DNA of 64,000 bases, taken from contig OY760517.1 in assembly GCA_963663615.1 (NCBI GenBank), forward strand, positions 3,224,001-3,288,000, read 5' to 3'. The notes below the pieces were generated by a model. It did no database searches, had not been told where the DNA came from, and was given only the letters and a program-made list of their open reading frames with translations. A program made the position numbers and the translations under genes. The first letter of the stretch is position 1. Each line of letters begins with the position of its first letter. Positions 50,362 through 59,332 of the stretch are shown here, piece after piece. Origin of the DNA: G963663615 sp963663615 (GTDB lineage Bacteria > Bacteroidota > Ignavibacteria > Ignavibacteriales > Melioribacteraceae).

Positions 50362-52071
50362 TTACTTTTTACCAACCAAATATCTTTTAATTTTTTGTGT
50401 TGTAGTTTTCTCAAATTCGTTCTCTCTTACATAGAACTTTTTGATATGCTTAAAGCCCGTTAGCTGCTTATTGGTAAGCTTAATTTCATCTGCCATTATC
50501 TTTTCAATAAGGTTACTGGTAATCTGAACATTATTCTCTTCTGCATAAGCTATAAAGGCTTCACCATCCGGAACCAGCATGGCAGCAATAATTTCATCCT
50601 GTTTATCATCCTGCTCACCATAAACCATACTTTCAAGAACAAACGGACTTCGGTTAAGCACATCCTCAATTTCCTCCGGATATACATTTTTGCCACTCTT
50701 GGAAATTATTACATTTTTCATTCTTCCTTTAATGTGCAAAAATCCATCCTTGTCAAGAAAACCTATGTCGCCGGTTTTGAACCAGCCATCAGGCGAAAAC
50801 GTAGCTTCTGTTTGCTTTTTGTTTTTATAATAGCCAAGCATAACATTAGGACCCTTAGCCCATATTTCACCAACACCACTGGAATCCGGCTCATGAATAT
50901 TTATTGTAACCCTTCCCAATGGCAAACCACCTGCTTCATCCTTAAATTCCTTATCGCGATTAACAGCCAGTATAGGAGAAGTTTCAGTTAATCCATAACC
51001 CTGCAAAAAGCCAAATCCAAATTCACGCAAACCTTTTGCAACCAATGGATCGGGTGCAGCACCACCTGCAATAAAAAATCTTATATGTCCGCCAAACTTT
51101 TCATGAAGTGCCTTGAACACTTTTTTCTTTAACTGTCCCAGCCCAACCCTTGATGTTAAATTGGTAATGCCAATAAGCTTGGGTACAAGTTTGGCTTTTT
51201 TCTTGTCTTCCTGAATACCTTTCTGAATTCGCTTAAACATTTTATCGAAAAGCAAAGGTACACCAAGTAGCATTGTAGCCTTTACATTCTGGAGGTCATC
51301 AACAACGGTTCTTAATGAGCGTGAATAATGAACAGAAGATCCGCAATATAGTGGACATAACATTCCGCATGTACATTCGTAGGTATGATGAATAGGCAAT
51401 ACTGAAAGAAATCTATCTTCAGGATACATCATTAAATGTGCAACCATATCCATCAAGTTTGAAGCAAGGTTCTTTTGGGATAGCATAACCCCTTTTGCCC
51501 TGCCAAGCGAACCTGATGTAAATATTATTTCAGCCATATCATCAGGGTTAATTTTGGGAAGCTCCTCTTCCTTGGCAGCTACATTTTCCTCAAGTAACTT
51601 GGGCATTGAAAGAAAATTTTCTTCCTTGTATTCCTTATCCATGCAAATAAAGTTTTCAATTCTTTTTAATGCCGAATGTGCCTCACTGAATATCGATGAA
51701 TACTGATCAGAAAAAATTAAAGCCTCTGCATCCGATTCATGCACGATATTTAGTATCTCATTACTATTCAATCTGGCATCAATAGGTACAACCACATAAT
51801 TAAATGCCATGCTAGTTAAAAACGATACTGCCCACTGTACACGGTTTTCGCCTATCAGGGCTATATGAGTTCGCTCCTTAATACCAAGACTTTTTAACGC
51901 ATTACCAAACGTAAGAACTGACTCAAGCAGTTTTGCGTAAGTAACTCTTTTAAGAGGGGTATCGTTAAGATCTTCCATCGCCAGTTTGGTTGAATATTTT
52001 TTTGCAGACTGTAACAGCATATCCTGAACAGAAACAACTTCAGGAACTTTGTTTAGCTTTAACTTTTTCAT
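50362..52071 (-). CDS. long-chain acyl-CoA ligase (AMP-forming)
   Basis: 569 residues from ATG 52071. AMP-binding motifs: IIFTSGSLGRAKGVMLSQKN, with Ser-Gly-Ser-Leu-Gly where Thr-Gly-Thr is usual; GYGLTETSPILAVNRD; GWFKTGDIGFLDKDGFLHIKGR; and KTTTQKIKRYLV at the end. It activates fatty acids to acyl-CoA. It stands alone. No strong Shine-Dalgarno sequence. Confidence 0.92.
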   Translation of the reverse strand: MKKLKLNKVPEVVSVQDMLLQSAKKYSTKLAMEDLNDTPLKRVTYAKLLESVLTFGNALKSLGIKERTHIALIGENRVQWAVSFLTSMAFNYVVVPIDARLNSNEILNIVHESDAEALIFSDQYSSIFSEAHSALKRIENFICMDKEYKEENFLSMPKLLEENVAAKEEELPKINPDDMAEIIFTSGSLGRAKGVMLSQKNLASNLMDMVAHLMMYPEDRFLSVLPIHHTYECTCGMLCPLYCGSSVHYSRSLRTVVDDLQNVKATMLLGVPLLFDKMFKRIQKGIQEDKKKAKLVPKLIGITNLTSRVGLGQLKKKVFKALHEKFGGHIRFFIAGGAAPDPLVAKGLREFGFGFLQGYGLTETSPILAVNRDKEFKDEAGGLPLGRVTINIHEPDSSGVGEIWAKGPNVMLGYYKNKKQTEATFSPDGWFKTGDIGFLDKDGFLHIKGRMKNVIISKSGKNVYPEEIEDVLNRSPFVLESMVYGEQDDKQDEIIAAMLVPDGEAFIAYAEENNVQITSNLIEKIMADEIKLTNKQLTGFKHIKKFYVRENEFEKTTTQKIKRYLVGKK

Positions 52072-52306
52072 ATACACATTATGTTTAGTGGAATATTAAC
52101 GATTGAAATTAACCAAAATTATAATAAATGTTAACTAAAAAGTAGAGTATTTTTGAATAAACTCTTCAACTACTATTCAAAACTGGCAATTAGATATGTT
52201 TTGAGGCAAAAATCATTATCCTGTTTCTTAACTATTGAAAATCGCCACCTCTTAACTTATTTTTAGCTCGCTAATGCGATAGTATTGTTTATATTTACGG
52301 CGAAAT

Positions 52307-52468
52307 ATGGATACACTTAAAATTACCCCTAACCAAAATGAGGAAGCTATATTTGCATCCAGAATAGATACTCTTGATGATTTAGGGCATTATAAAAATT
52401 TTCTGGAACAGCTATATACGAAACAAGGCATAACAAAAATCCTGCTGAATCTGAGCTACCTCGGGTAA
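52307..52468 (+). pseudogene. STAS-like fragment
   Basis: 53 codons: MDTLKITPNQNEEAIFASRI, a helix region, then KQGITKILLNLSYLG and stop. It resembles the first half of a STAS domain, which would continue past the LNLSYL strand into a D/S-S-G loop. The frame ends exactly where that loop should begin, so the gene looks truncated. Family match is suggestive only. Confidence 0.4.
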
Positions 52469-52507
52469 TTGCTTAACAAGAAACTTTCGTTCTATTTCAA
52501 AAGCCAC
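52412..52507 (-). pseudogene. CYTH-domain fragment
   Basis: Minus-strand frame that reads MAFEIERKFLVKQLPEVAQ from a GTG at 52507 with GGGG upstream. EIERKFLVK is the signature start of CYTH (class IV cyclase / triphosphatase) proteins. The frame stops after about 31 residues, where the normal domain would need another 120. It faces and overlaps the STAS-like fragment, implying a rearrangement point. Confidence 0.5.
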
Positions 52508-52586
52508 ATTAGCCCCTAAATAGCCGATAACCAAATAAAGCACAAGTTTATAATGCTTCATTTAGTATTAAGTCGGTATTTTAAAA

Positions 52587-53195
52587 TTAGTTATCGCCTT
52601 TAAGTTTGGTAATTTCATCACGAAGACTCGCAGCACGTTCGTAGTCTTCCTTTTCCAAAGCTTCGCGGAGGTTATCCTGAAGAGTTGCAATTTTGGTTTC
52701 AACCGAAGCAGAGGGTTCCTGATGTGGTTGTTGCTTAAGCGAATAATTCTCCGCATCTGCATCTTCTTGCTCCTCGGCAGAAGGAATAAACGAAGCTTTA
52801 TCCATCACACTATCGGCAACAAAAATCTGTGCTCTCGATCTAACCGCTAACGCAATTGCATCGCTTGGACGCGAATCTACCTGATTGGTTAAACTCGATT
52901 GTTCAACTGTTATTTTAGCATAGAACGTATTTTCTCTTAATTCATCAACCAATATTTCTGTAATTGTTCCGCCAAGATTATCGATCATACTTTTTAGTAA
53001 ATCATGTGTTAACGGACGCGGGGGTTTTATGCCTTCAAGCTCAAGGGCAATTGATTGAGCTTCGAATGCACCAATTATTATCGGTAGCCTTCTGTTTCCA
53101 TATACCTCTTTTAACAACAAGGCATATGCCCCACCAGAAGAGGGACTCGAAGAGAGTCCCATAATTTCTACTTCAACTTTATTGTAGTTACTCAT
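52587..53195 (-). CDS. bifunctional nuclease-family protein with UVR motif
   Basis: 202 residues. The N-terminal 140 residues match the bifunctional nuclease (DUF151) family: VEVEIMGLSSSPSSGGAYALLL, LPIIIGAFEAQSIALELEG, RPLTHDLL, and VDSRPSDAIALAVRS. The C-terminus has a UVR-type coiled motif, LREALEKEDYERAASLRDEI, as in UvrB/UvrC. Activity in bacteria is unclear, but the combination is common in this lineage. It follows etfA by 4 bases. Confidence 0.92.
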   Translation of the reverse strand: MSNYNKVEVEIMGLSSSPSSGGAYALLLKEVYGNRRLPIIIGAFEAQSIALELEGIKPPRPLTHDLLKSMIDNLGGTITEILVDELRENTFYAKITVEQSSLTNQVDSRPSDAIALAVRSRAQIFVADSVMDKASFIPSAEEQEDADAENYSLKQQPHQEPSASVETKIATLQDNLREALEKEDYERAASLRDEITKLKGDN

Positions 53196-53199
53196 TTAC

Positions 53200-54153
53200 C
53201 TATTCTGATTTTGTTTTTTTGATTTCCTTAATTAGCTCAGGAACAATCTCAAAAGCATCTCCGGTAATGCCATAATCGGCAATCTGGAAAATCGGAGCAT
53301 CTTTATCCTTGTTAATCGCTACTATATATTTCGAGGAACGCATTCCTGCAAGATGCTGTATTGCACCCGATATACCAACTGCTACATACAAGTTTGGCGA
53401 TACGGTTTTACCTGTCTGTCCAACCTGTTCGGCATGTGGTCTCCAGCCGGCATCAACAACTGCACGACTCGCACCAACTGCGGCACCAAGAGTATCGGCA
53501 AGTTGTTCAACCATCTTGAAGTTTTCTGCTTCCTTTAAACCTCGTCCACCCGAGACAATTAAATCGGCTTCGGCAACGTCAAGTTTACCTTCCGATTTTA
53601 CAAGCTCGGTAACAGTAACCGATAGATCAGCCGAACCAATCGCTACTTCATTAACCGTTGCATCGGCACCAACTTCTTCGGCAACAAATATATTAGGACG
53701 AGTTGTAAACACTTTTTTATCACTTACAAGTTTAACATCAAGCAAAGCTTTGCCTGCATAAACTGGACGAGTAGCAATTACATCATCGCCATCCTTAGCA
53801 AATTCAACAACATCAACAGCAATACCGGCATCCATTTTTGCAGCTACTCTTGGAGCAAGGTCTTTACCCATTGCCGAATGTGCAAAAAACAGAGTATCGT
53901 AACCATTATCGTTAGCAAAATCTGCAACAGCCTTGGCATAGCCCGAAGCTGTATAATTTTCGAAATCGGCACTTTTAAGAACTGTTACGCTTGCAGCACC
54001 AAATTTACCTGCAGCTTCAGGAGCTTCAACACTACCGGCAGCAACAACTGCATCAACAGTATCAACAAGTTTTTTTGCAGCAGCAAGTACCTCAAATGAC
54101 GATTTTTTGATCTGACCGTTTCTTTGTTCCAAAAACACAAGTACTTTATTCAT
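53200..54153 (-). CDS. etfA: electron transfer flavoprotein alpha subunit
   Basis: 317 residues. The C-terminal FAD domain has VSGGRGLKEAENFKMVE, GASRAVVDAGWRPHAEQVGQTGKTV and NLYVAVGISGAIQHLAGM. Together with EtfB it shuttles electrons from acyl-CoA dehydrogenases or bifurcating enzymes. Ends 9 bases after etfB. Confidence 0.96.
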   Translation of the reverse strand: MNKVLVFLEQRNGQIKKSSFEVLAAAKKLVDTVDAVVAAGSVEAPEAAGKFGAASVTVLKSADFENYTASGYAKAVADFANDNGYDTLFFAHSAMGKDLAPRVAAKMDAGIAVDVVEFAKDGDDVIATRPVYAGKALLDVKLVSDKKVFTTRPNIFVAEEVGADATVNEVAIGSADLSVTVTELVKSEGKLDVAEADLIVSGGRGLKEAENFKMVEQLADTLGAAVGASRAVVDAGWRPHAEQVGQTGKTVSPNLYVAVGISGAIQHLAGMRSSKYIVAINKDKDAPIFQIADYGITGDAFEIVPELIKEIKKTKSE

Positions 54154-54162
54154 AGTTACCCC

Positions 54163-54909
54163 CTATATAACTTTAGCTTCTTCTTTTAACAATTTAACCA
54201 GTTCGGGTACTGCGGATACATCTGAACCTAATATTTTACCCGGTGATTTTGCAGCAGGTTTTTTCATTTTAACTACTTCAAGATAATTTTGCGAGTCGGC
54301 AAGTTCCTTCTCTTCAATTTTCTTTCTTTTAGCCTGCATAATACCTTTAAGCGAAGCATAACGGGGTTCATTCAGTCCTTTTTGTGCAGTTATAACAGCT
54401 GGAAGTTTGGTAGCAACTATTTCCTTACCACCTTCAATTTCTCTTTCGGCTGTAATGCTTTCTCCATCAACAGTTAAACCAACCACAACGGAAACACAAT
54501 TATAACCAAGAAATTCAGCAAGTAACTGACCAGTAACACCATCATCATAATCAACGGATTGTTTACCGGTAAATACAAGTTCGGCACCAAGTTCTTTTAT
54601 TTCATTTGCATAAGCTTTTGCTTCAGCAACCGGATCGAGGTAAGATTCGGTTTTAAGTAATACAGCACTATCTGCACCCATAGCCAGGGCTTTGCGGATA
54701 GTTTCTTTTGTTTTGTCAGTACCGTAACCAAGCACAACAACTTCACCGCCGGCAGCTTCCTTAACTTTAAGTGCTTCCTCAACAGCAAATTCATCGTAAG
54801 GATTAAGGACATAAGTTACATCTTTTGTATCGATGCTTTTACCGTCAGCACCAATATTTATTTTGGCTGCTGTATCGGGTACGTTACTAACGCAAACAAC
54901 AATTTTCAT
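54163..54909 (-). CDS. etfB: electron transfer flavoprotein beta subunit
   Basis: 248 residues. VVCVSNVPDTAAKINI, VLNPYDEFAVEEALKVKEAA, GADSAVLLKTE, FTGKQSVDYDDGVTGQLLAEFLG and the AMP-binding LPAVITAQKGLNEPRYASLKGIM. First gene of the etfB-etfA-nuclease family operon. A palindrome at 54958-54977 may be its operator. Confidence 0.96.
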   Translation of the reverse strand: MKIVVCVSNVPDTAAKINIGADGKSIDTKDVTYVLNPYDEFAVEEALKVKEAAGGEVVVLGYGTDKTKETIRKALAMGADSAVLLKTESYLDPVAEAKAYANEIKELGAELVFTGKQSVDYDDGVTGQLLAEFLGYNCVSVVVGLTVDGESITAEREIEGGKEIVATKLPAVITAQKGLNEPRYASLKGIMQAKRKKIEEKELADSQNYLEVVKMKKPAAKSPGKILGSDVSAVPELVKLLKEEAKVI

Positions 54910-54957
54910 CTAACCTCCAATAAGAATGAATTCATGTACAGTAAGATATAATATAAT

Positions 54958-54977
54958 GATAATATATTCATATTATC
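54958..54977. promoter_or_regulatory. perfect palindrome upstream of etfB
   Basis: GATAATAT, ATTC, ATATTATC: an 8-bp perfect inverted repeat with a 4-base centre, 49 bases upstream of the etfB start. Suitable as a dimeric regulator site (for example FadR/TetR-like) for fatty acid or electron-transfer genes. The regulator is unknown. Confidence 0.45.
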
Positions 54978-55135
54978 AAACGAACCAGAATTCATAAAAC
55001 TTTTTTCACAGATTTTTTGGCTCCAAGTCCGTTTGCACCTAATCATTTGCTACTACAACAATAATAAACACAAAAACATTTCATTTGTTCAGGTAAGGGG
55101 TAAATGAATAATTTATAAAAGAAAGGACAGCAACA

Positions 55136-55225
55136 TGATAAAGCTATTACCCGCCTATTCTATTGCCGACAAGCACTATTCCTTTACAGAAGTAGTTTCC
55201 AGGGCAGGAGTATTCTCCTGCTGAT
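55136..55225 (+). pseudogene. short open frame running into a repeat
   Basis: ATG 55136 with AAAGGA upstream, 29 codons starting MIKLLPAYSIADKHYSFTEV. The frame enters the dispersed repeat at 55202 and stops inside it. It could be the start of a gene cut by the repeat, or chance. No family recognised. Confidence 0.25.
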
Positions 55226-55301
55226 ATTTACATATCGCGTAGCGATTACTCTTGTGTAACCTTGTGTTACAATGGAATTAAATACTGTGAGGCAGTTACT
55301 C
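55202..55301 (+). repeat. dispersed ~100-bp repeat, copy 1
   Basis: Begins with the hairpin GCAGGAG TATT CTCCTGC (55204-55221), then ATATCGCGTAGCG, TTACTCTTGTGTA and, further on, GGAATTAAATACTG and CAGTTACTC. The same order of blocks occurs in reverse complement at 59371-59472 (ATATAGCGTAGC, TTACTCTTGTGTA, GGAATTAATACTG). The hairpin also appears at 58757. Confidence 0.75.
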
Positions 55302-55337
55302 ATTATCTCTACAGTAGCCAGTTTTATTGAGCAGGGG

Positions 55338-55371
55338 ATAAAAAAAACGGGTTTACTAAAAAGCAAACCCG
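55338..55371 (-). terminator. terminator of the GH30-GH5 operon
   Basis: CGGGTTT (55348-55354) and AAACCCG (55365-55371), followed on the minus strand by a run of eight T bases. 50 bases after the GH5 stop. Confidence 0.85.
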
Positions 55372-55421
55372 CAACACTACAATGGTACAATACACCAACA
55401 ACTAATTAATCATAGGAAACT

Positions 55422-56444
55422 TTACTCTTCAAACATTGCTGCATTATTTTCATTCAGGTAAGCCCTGATAATTGTACCAGATAATGTTAAATCTCCCTCA
55501 CTCCAGCCGCTAACTTTTGTAGTTGTTGAAAGTAACGCCGCTGAAGACTCCTCCTTCGATATTATTGACCAGTTACACCAGCTAAGATTATAGGATTCCA
55601 TAAAAGCAAGCCAGTCATTTTTCTTTTGAAGATTTATTTCACCATCACCACTGGCTTCACTAAGACCCCACTCGGTAACAATAACCGGTAAACCTGCATT
55701 AATCGCAGTAGCAGCCTTACCCATAATATCCTGACCGTGGGTACTGCTATAAAAATGGAAAGAGTAGGCAATATTCCAGCCAGCAATTCCATTATGCAAA
55801 ACCGAATCAACATCCTGCGACCAATTAGGTGTACCTACAATAATAATATTATCCCTGTCATTTCTTCGAATTGCAGAAACAACTTCCTCTGCATACGGTT
55901 TAATTACATCATTCCAGGAAACATCGAGAGGTTCATTATAAATTTCATAAATAACATTAGGGGTATCGCCATAAGTTTTTGATATATAATCAAAAAAAGT
56001 AATTGCATCAGCCAAATGGTCTTCAGCATGATGATCATGCCAGTCAACAATTACATATATTCCGTTTTCAATAGCCGCATCAATAACCGCAGTTACTTTT
56101 TGTAACTCTGCTTGCGAGTTATCAAGATAACCACCGCTTTCAACTCCCATTGCTGCACGAACCATTGTACACTTCCAGTCATCAACAAGCCATTTAACAG
56201 TTTCGGCATTATAATACTCACCACCCCACTGACTCCAAAAGAGACTCATACCACGTAGGGCAACTATTTCACGTTTCTCATCAACTATTTTAACACCATC
56301 AATTCTCAACTGACCATGTTTATCAACAATAGTTTTCACGCTATCGTCTCTGCTATCAGTCGTTCCTTCCTCATCCTCGCATCCTGCTAAAGCCGTAACA
56401 CAAAGCGATAGTAATAATATCATTAAAATTTTGATTCTGTTCAT
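55422..56444 (-). CDS. GH5-family endoglucanase-like lipoprotein
   Basis: 340 residues from ATG 56444 (GGGGGT upstream). Signal with lipobox LAGC, Cys22. Catalytic domain: LRGMSLFWSQWGG, YVIVDWHDHHAEDH, IYEIYNEPLDVSW with the acid/base Glu in NEP, and VIVTEWGLSEASG with the nucleophilic Glu. Matches GH5 cellulases (beta-1,4-glucanase). Attached to a membrane by lipid, it would cut beta-glucans outside the cell. Second gene of an operon with GH30. Confidence 0.9.
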   Translation of the reverse strand: MNRIKILMILLLSLCVTALAGCEDEEGTTDSRDDSVKTIVDKHGQLRIDGVKIVDEKREIVALRGMSLFWSQWGGEYYNAETVKWLVDDWKCTMVRAAMGVESGGYLDNSQAELQKVTAVIDAAIENGIYVIVDWHDHHAEDHLADAITFFDYISKTYGDTPNVIYEIYNEPLDVSWNDVIKPYAEEVVSAIRRNDRDNIIIVGTPNWSQDVDSVLHNGIAGWNIAYSFHFYSSTHGQDIMGKAATAINAGLPVIVTEWGLSEASGDGEINLQKKNDWLAFMESYNLSWCNWSIISKEESSAALLSTTTKVSGWSEGDLTLSGTIIRAYLNENNAAMFEE

Positions 56445-56457
56445 TTTTACCCCCATT

Positions 56458-57921
56458 TTAATACACTAAAGTTTGGATTGCATGAGCCGGAATAGTTTCG
56501 CTAACCGATACCTCATTAACAATCATTTCATAAGTTATTGCTTCATCAGTATGATTCATTACGACAGTTACCATTTTACCATATTTATTAAGGAATGATG
56601 TTGTTAACAGATGGCTGCGGCTCGCTACCGTACTAACCCTAACTGCTTCGGGACGTACAAATTTTGAAAAATGACCAATATAATAGTATGATGGAGTATA
56701 TATCAGTTCGCCGGTTCTTGTATCGGCGTGCAATGGTGCAAAACAAAAATTACCCACATGATTTGGTCCTCCAGTGTGATCAAGCAGTATATTCCAGTCC
56801 GTCCAGCCAACTGTACCCTGATTAAAGTCGTTAATCATGGACTGACCATATCTTTCTGCATTAGACCATCTCTGATATTCTTTTTCATCAAAACTTTCAA
56901 CACAACCTTCTGTAAATAATAATTTTTTATCCGGATATGACTCCTGTATTCTATCAAGATTTTCGTACATATATTCGCCGCCAGCCCATACTTCATACCA
57001 GTGGAAGCCAATTCCCCATGCATATTTGGCTGCTTCAGGATCATCAAAAATTGTATTTGCACGATGAGTAATCAAATCACGGTTATGATCCCACACTACA
57101 ATATTTTTATCGCCAAGTCCTTCACGCTGCATAACCGGACCTAAATAGTTTTTAAGAAAATCGCGTTCAGCTTCGGCTGTATAAATACAGGATTCCCAAC
57201 GTTGAGTTGCCATTGGTTCATTTTGTATTGTAATACCCCAAATAGGCATACCTTCTTTTTCGTATGCTTTTATAAACTTGGTATAGTATAATGCCCAGGT
57301 TTCAAAATATTCTGGCAAAAGCGTTCCACCTTGTAGCATGTGGTTGTTGCTTTTCATAAATGCAGGCGGACTCCAAGGACTTGCGTATAATGGAAGTTTG
57401 CCACCAGCAGCGGTAATTGCTTTTTTTATTAACGGAATTCTGTATTTTTTATCGTGATCTATACTAAATGTTTTTAACTCTTTATCACCTTCCTCAACAT
57501 AAGTATAACTACCCGAGCTAAAATCACAACTGTGAATAGTTGTGCGGGCTAATGAATACCCAATACCTTCATTTACATCGTAATATGCTTTCAAAAACTC
57601 ATTCTGCTTATCTTCAGGAAGCTTGGCAAATACCTCTGCCGATGCGTCTGTTATTGCCCCGCCAATACCCCAAAATTTTTGAAAAGTTTTATCGGGATTT
57701 ACAAACACAGCAACTTCCGATTCAAGAGGTTGGTCTGCATCTGTAAATTTTTTGTGCGATGTTTTGCTTAGTCGTAAGTCTGTATCAGAAGCAGTAGTGT
57801 AAACAGTAACTTCTTTTCCATTAGCTGAATAGACTTCCTTTTTTTTCTGCTTTGTGCACATAACAGCAGAAATAAAAATTGCAATTAGTAAGGTTAGTAA
57901 AAAAATGTATTTTTTGTTCAT
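56458..57921 (-). CDS. GH30-family beta-glucosidase/endoglucanase-like lipoprotein
   Basis: 487 residues. Signal sequence of 21 residues then Cys22 (SAVMC), a probable lipoprotein. GH30 motifs: FQKFWGIGGAITDASAEVF, YASPWSPPAFMKSN, WGITIQNEPMATQRWESC with the acid/base Glu, and KLLFTEGCVESF with the nucleophile. Members cleave beta-1,6- or beta-1,3-glucans, xylan or glucosylceramide. It leads the GH5 gene by about 14 bases. Confidence 0.92.
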   Translation of the reverse strand: MNKKYIFLLTLLIAIFISAVMCTKQKKKEVYSANGKEVTVYTTASDTDLRLSKTSHKKFTDADQPLESEVAVFVNPDKTFQKFWGIGGAITDASAEVFAKLPEDKQNEFLKAYYDVNEGIGYSLARTTIHSCDFSSGSYTYVEEGDKELKTFSIDHDKKYRIPLIKKAITAAGGKLPLYASPWSPPAFMKSNNHMLQGGTLLPEYFETWALYYTKFIKAYEKEGMPIWGITIQNEPMATQRWESCIYTAEAERDFLKNYLGPVMQREGLGDKNIVVWDHNRDLITHRANTIFDDPEAAKYAWGIGFHWYEVWAGGEYMYENLDRIQESYPDKKLLFTEGCVESFDEKEYQRWSNAERYGQSMINDFNQGTVGWTDWNILLDHTGGPNHVGNFCFAPLHADTRTGELIYTPSYYYIGHFSKFVRPEAVRVSTVASRSHLLTTSFLNKYGKMVTVVMNHTDEAITYEMIVNEVSVSETIPAHAIQTLVY

Positions 57922-58161
57922 CGTTGCTTTCCCGGAGTTCTTATGATTAAAGTACAGTAAAAATTGGATACATTAATCTTGCCACAACAAAGTGCCCTTT
58001 TTAGTCAATAAACCCATATTTCCAACCTCAATATTATAATGAATATAATCTGGTAGTATCAGATTGATAAGCATTTGGTTGCAAAGTAACAACAACAAAA
58101 GGAAACCTTTGGTCTTTTATAATCATTATAGAAGTGTAACCTAAAAACTAAAGGAATTTTT
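57922..58161. other. divergent spacer between GH30 and DUF1579 genes
   Basis: 240 bases, AT-rich, no reading frame, no strong repeat. Promoters for both sides must lie here. Confidence 0.4.
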
Positions 58162-58734
58162 ATGAGGCACATAATATTATTTTCGGTACTTGTAATGTTA
58201 TTAACGGTAAGCAATATTTTCGCACAGGATATGAACGATGAAGCGGCAAAACTTTATAAGGAGCTTAACACACCCGGCGAGGAACACGCTATGTTAGGCG
58301 AGTATGAAGGGAAGTGGAAATCAGAAGTAACTTCTTTTATACCGGGCATGGGGGAGTCAACTTCTACAGCCAACGGTGAAGCCAGACTTATACTTGGTGG
58401 CAGGTTCCTCGAAATTAAGTCAACTGGTGAATATATGGGTCAAATGGTTGAAAGTATTTCAATACTCGGTTTCGATAAACGCTTTAAGAAGTTTACCCTT
58501 GATGGTTACGATACCATGGGTACTTATGGCACACACTCCGAAGGGGAATACGATAAGGGGAAAAATATTATAACGTATAAAGGCAAAAACTACGAGCCCT
58601 TGATGAAGGCGTATATTGATTATACATTTAAGTTCTATTTAACCAGCAAGGATGAATTTTCATACGAGCTTTTTTTCCACATGCCTGACGGATCAGACAT
58701 GAAATTATTTGAAGTAAAAAATACACGTATGTAA
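58162..58734 (+). CDS. DUF1579-family exported protein
   Basis: 190 residues. Signal peptide of about 22 residues (NIFAQ). The body, EHAMLGEYEGKWKSEVTSFIPG, NGEARLILGGRFLEIKSTGEYMGQ, ILGFDKRFKKFTLDGYDTMGT and DEFSYELFFHMPDGSDMKLFEV, matches DUF1579, a small lipocalin-like beta-barrel of unknown function. Alone between divergent genes; AGGAAT is upstream. Confidence 0.85.
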   Translation: MRHIILFSVLVMLLTVSNIFAQDMNDEAAKLYKELNTPGEEHAMLGEYEGKWKSEVTSFIPGMGESTSTANGEARLILGGRFLEIKSTGEYMGQMVESISILGFDKRFKKFTLDGYDTMGTYGTHSEGEYDKGKNIITYKGKNYEPLMKAYIDYTFKFYLTSKDEFSYELFFHMPDGSDMKLFEVKNTRM

Positions 58735-58756
58735 TTAGAATGTATGGCAAAAACGA

Positions 58757-58772
58757 CAGGAGAATTCTCCTG
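58757..58772. repeat. hairpin repeat CAGGAG-AATT-CTCCTG
   Basis: Perfect 16-bp palindrome; same core as the first hairpin of the repeat at 55202 and the end of the copy at 59371-59472. Confidence 0.65.
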
Positions 58773-58796
58773 CCCTACCAATCAGATATTGTTAGA

Positions 58797-58860
58797 GTCC
58801 CGGAGGGACGGAATATTTGTAGAAACCTGACAATGAAATAAATAATAGCCCCGACGGGGC
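58797..58860 (+). repeat. two short REP-like palindromes
   Basis: GTCCCGGAGGGAC (58797-58809) followed by GGAATATTTGTAGAAA, and GCCCCGACGGGGC (58848-58860) followed by GACATATTGG. An inverted relative, GTCCCGGCGGGAC, at 59333-59345 has the same flank in reverse (GAAATGTTTATAGAAA). Confidence 0.7.
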
Positions 58861-58937
58861 GACATATTGGTTTGCCTGCCATGAATTGTTGGTAGAAGGT
58901 TGCCGACATACAAAACCCAGATAGCGTGTTTTGAAAT

Positions 58938-59070
58938 GACATCAAGTATTTTGCATTTAGAAAATCTAGATGAATTTGTGTTAAACGGAATATGATGTTT
59001 GAGCAACGAAGTTGTGTGTTTCATATTCCCTAACTAATTCATATGGATTTTTAGCTAAATACTTGATGTC
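58938..59070. repeat. 133-bp imperfect palindrome
   Basis: Left arm 58938-58995, loop of about 25 bases with its own CAAC-GAA-GTTG hairpin, right arm 59021-59070. Matching blocks in order: GACATCAAGTATTT, ATGAATT and GGAATATGA, each facing its complement. Indels separate the arms, so it is an old or relaxed inverted repeat. Confidence 0.65.
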
Positions 59071-59332
59071 TTGATTTTCTTTGCAACTTTCTTGTATCAA
59101 GTTTACCCGCCATGGAGGGCAGAAGAAAGTTGGGCTACTTATTAATACTAATAAATATTCGTTTAGATGTTTATATTCCAGCGTATAATTTTTCGGCAAA
59201 AGAAGCCGCATCAAATGGTTGGAATTAAAGTGGGACAGGAAACCTTCGAAATTTCGCAGGTTTGAATAATAATTATGCCCCTCCCCCGGAGCTTTTTGTT
59301 TGTTTTGTTTTATTATTTTCTATAAACATTTC

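Larger units (their letters stand above)
52072..52586. other. intergenic region with gene remnants
   Basis: 515 bases between the acyl-CoA ligase start and the nuclease-family stop. It holds two fragmentary frames on opposite strands (52307-52468 plus, 52412-52507 minus) described separately; the rest shows no gene. Confidence 0.55.
54910..55421. other. 512-bp intergenic region between etfB and the GH5 gene
   Basis: Holds the etfB palindrome, a possible truncated reading frame (55136-55225), a dispersed repeat (55202-55301) and the GH5 terminator. No full gene. Confidence 0.6.

Noticed and set aside
58782..59214. Two minus-strand frames of 77-80 codons in the repeat region
   Set aside because: No family motif, low-quality starts, and they run through palindromic repeats; one shows KYLAKNPYELVREYE, but I could not match it to a RAYT transposase.
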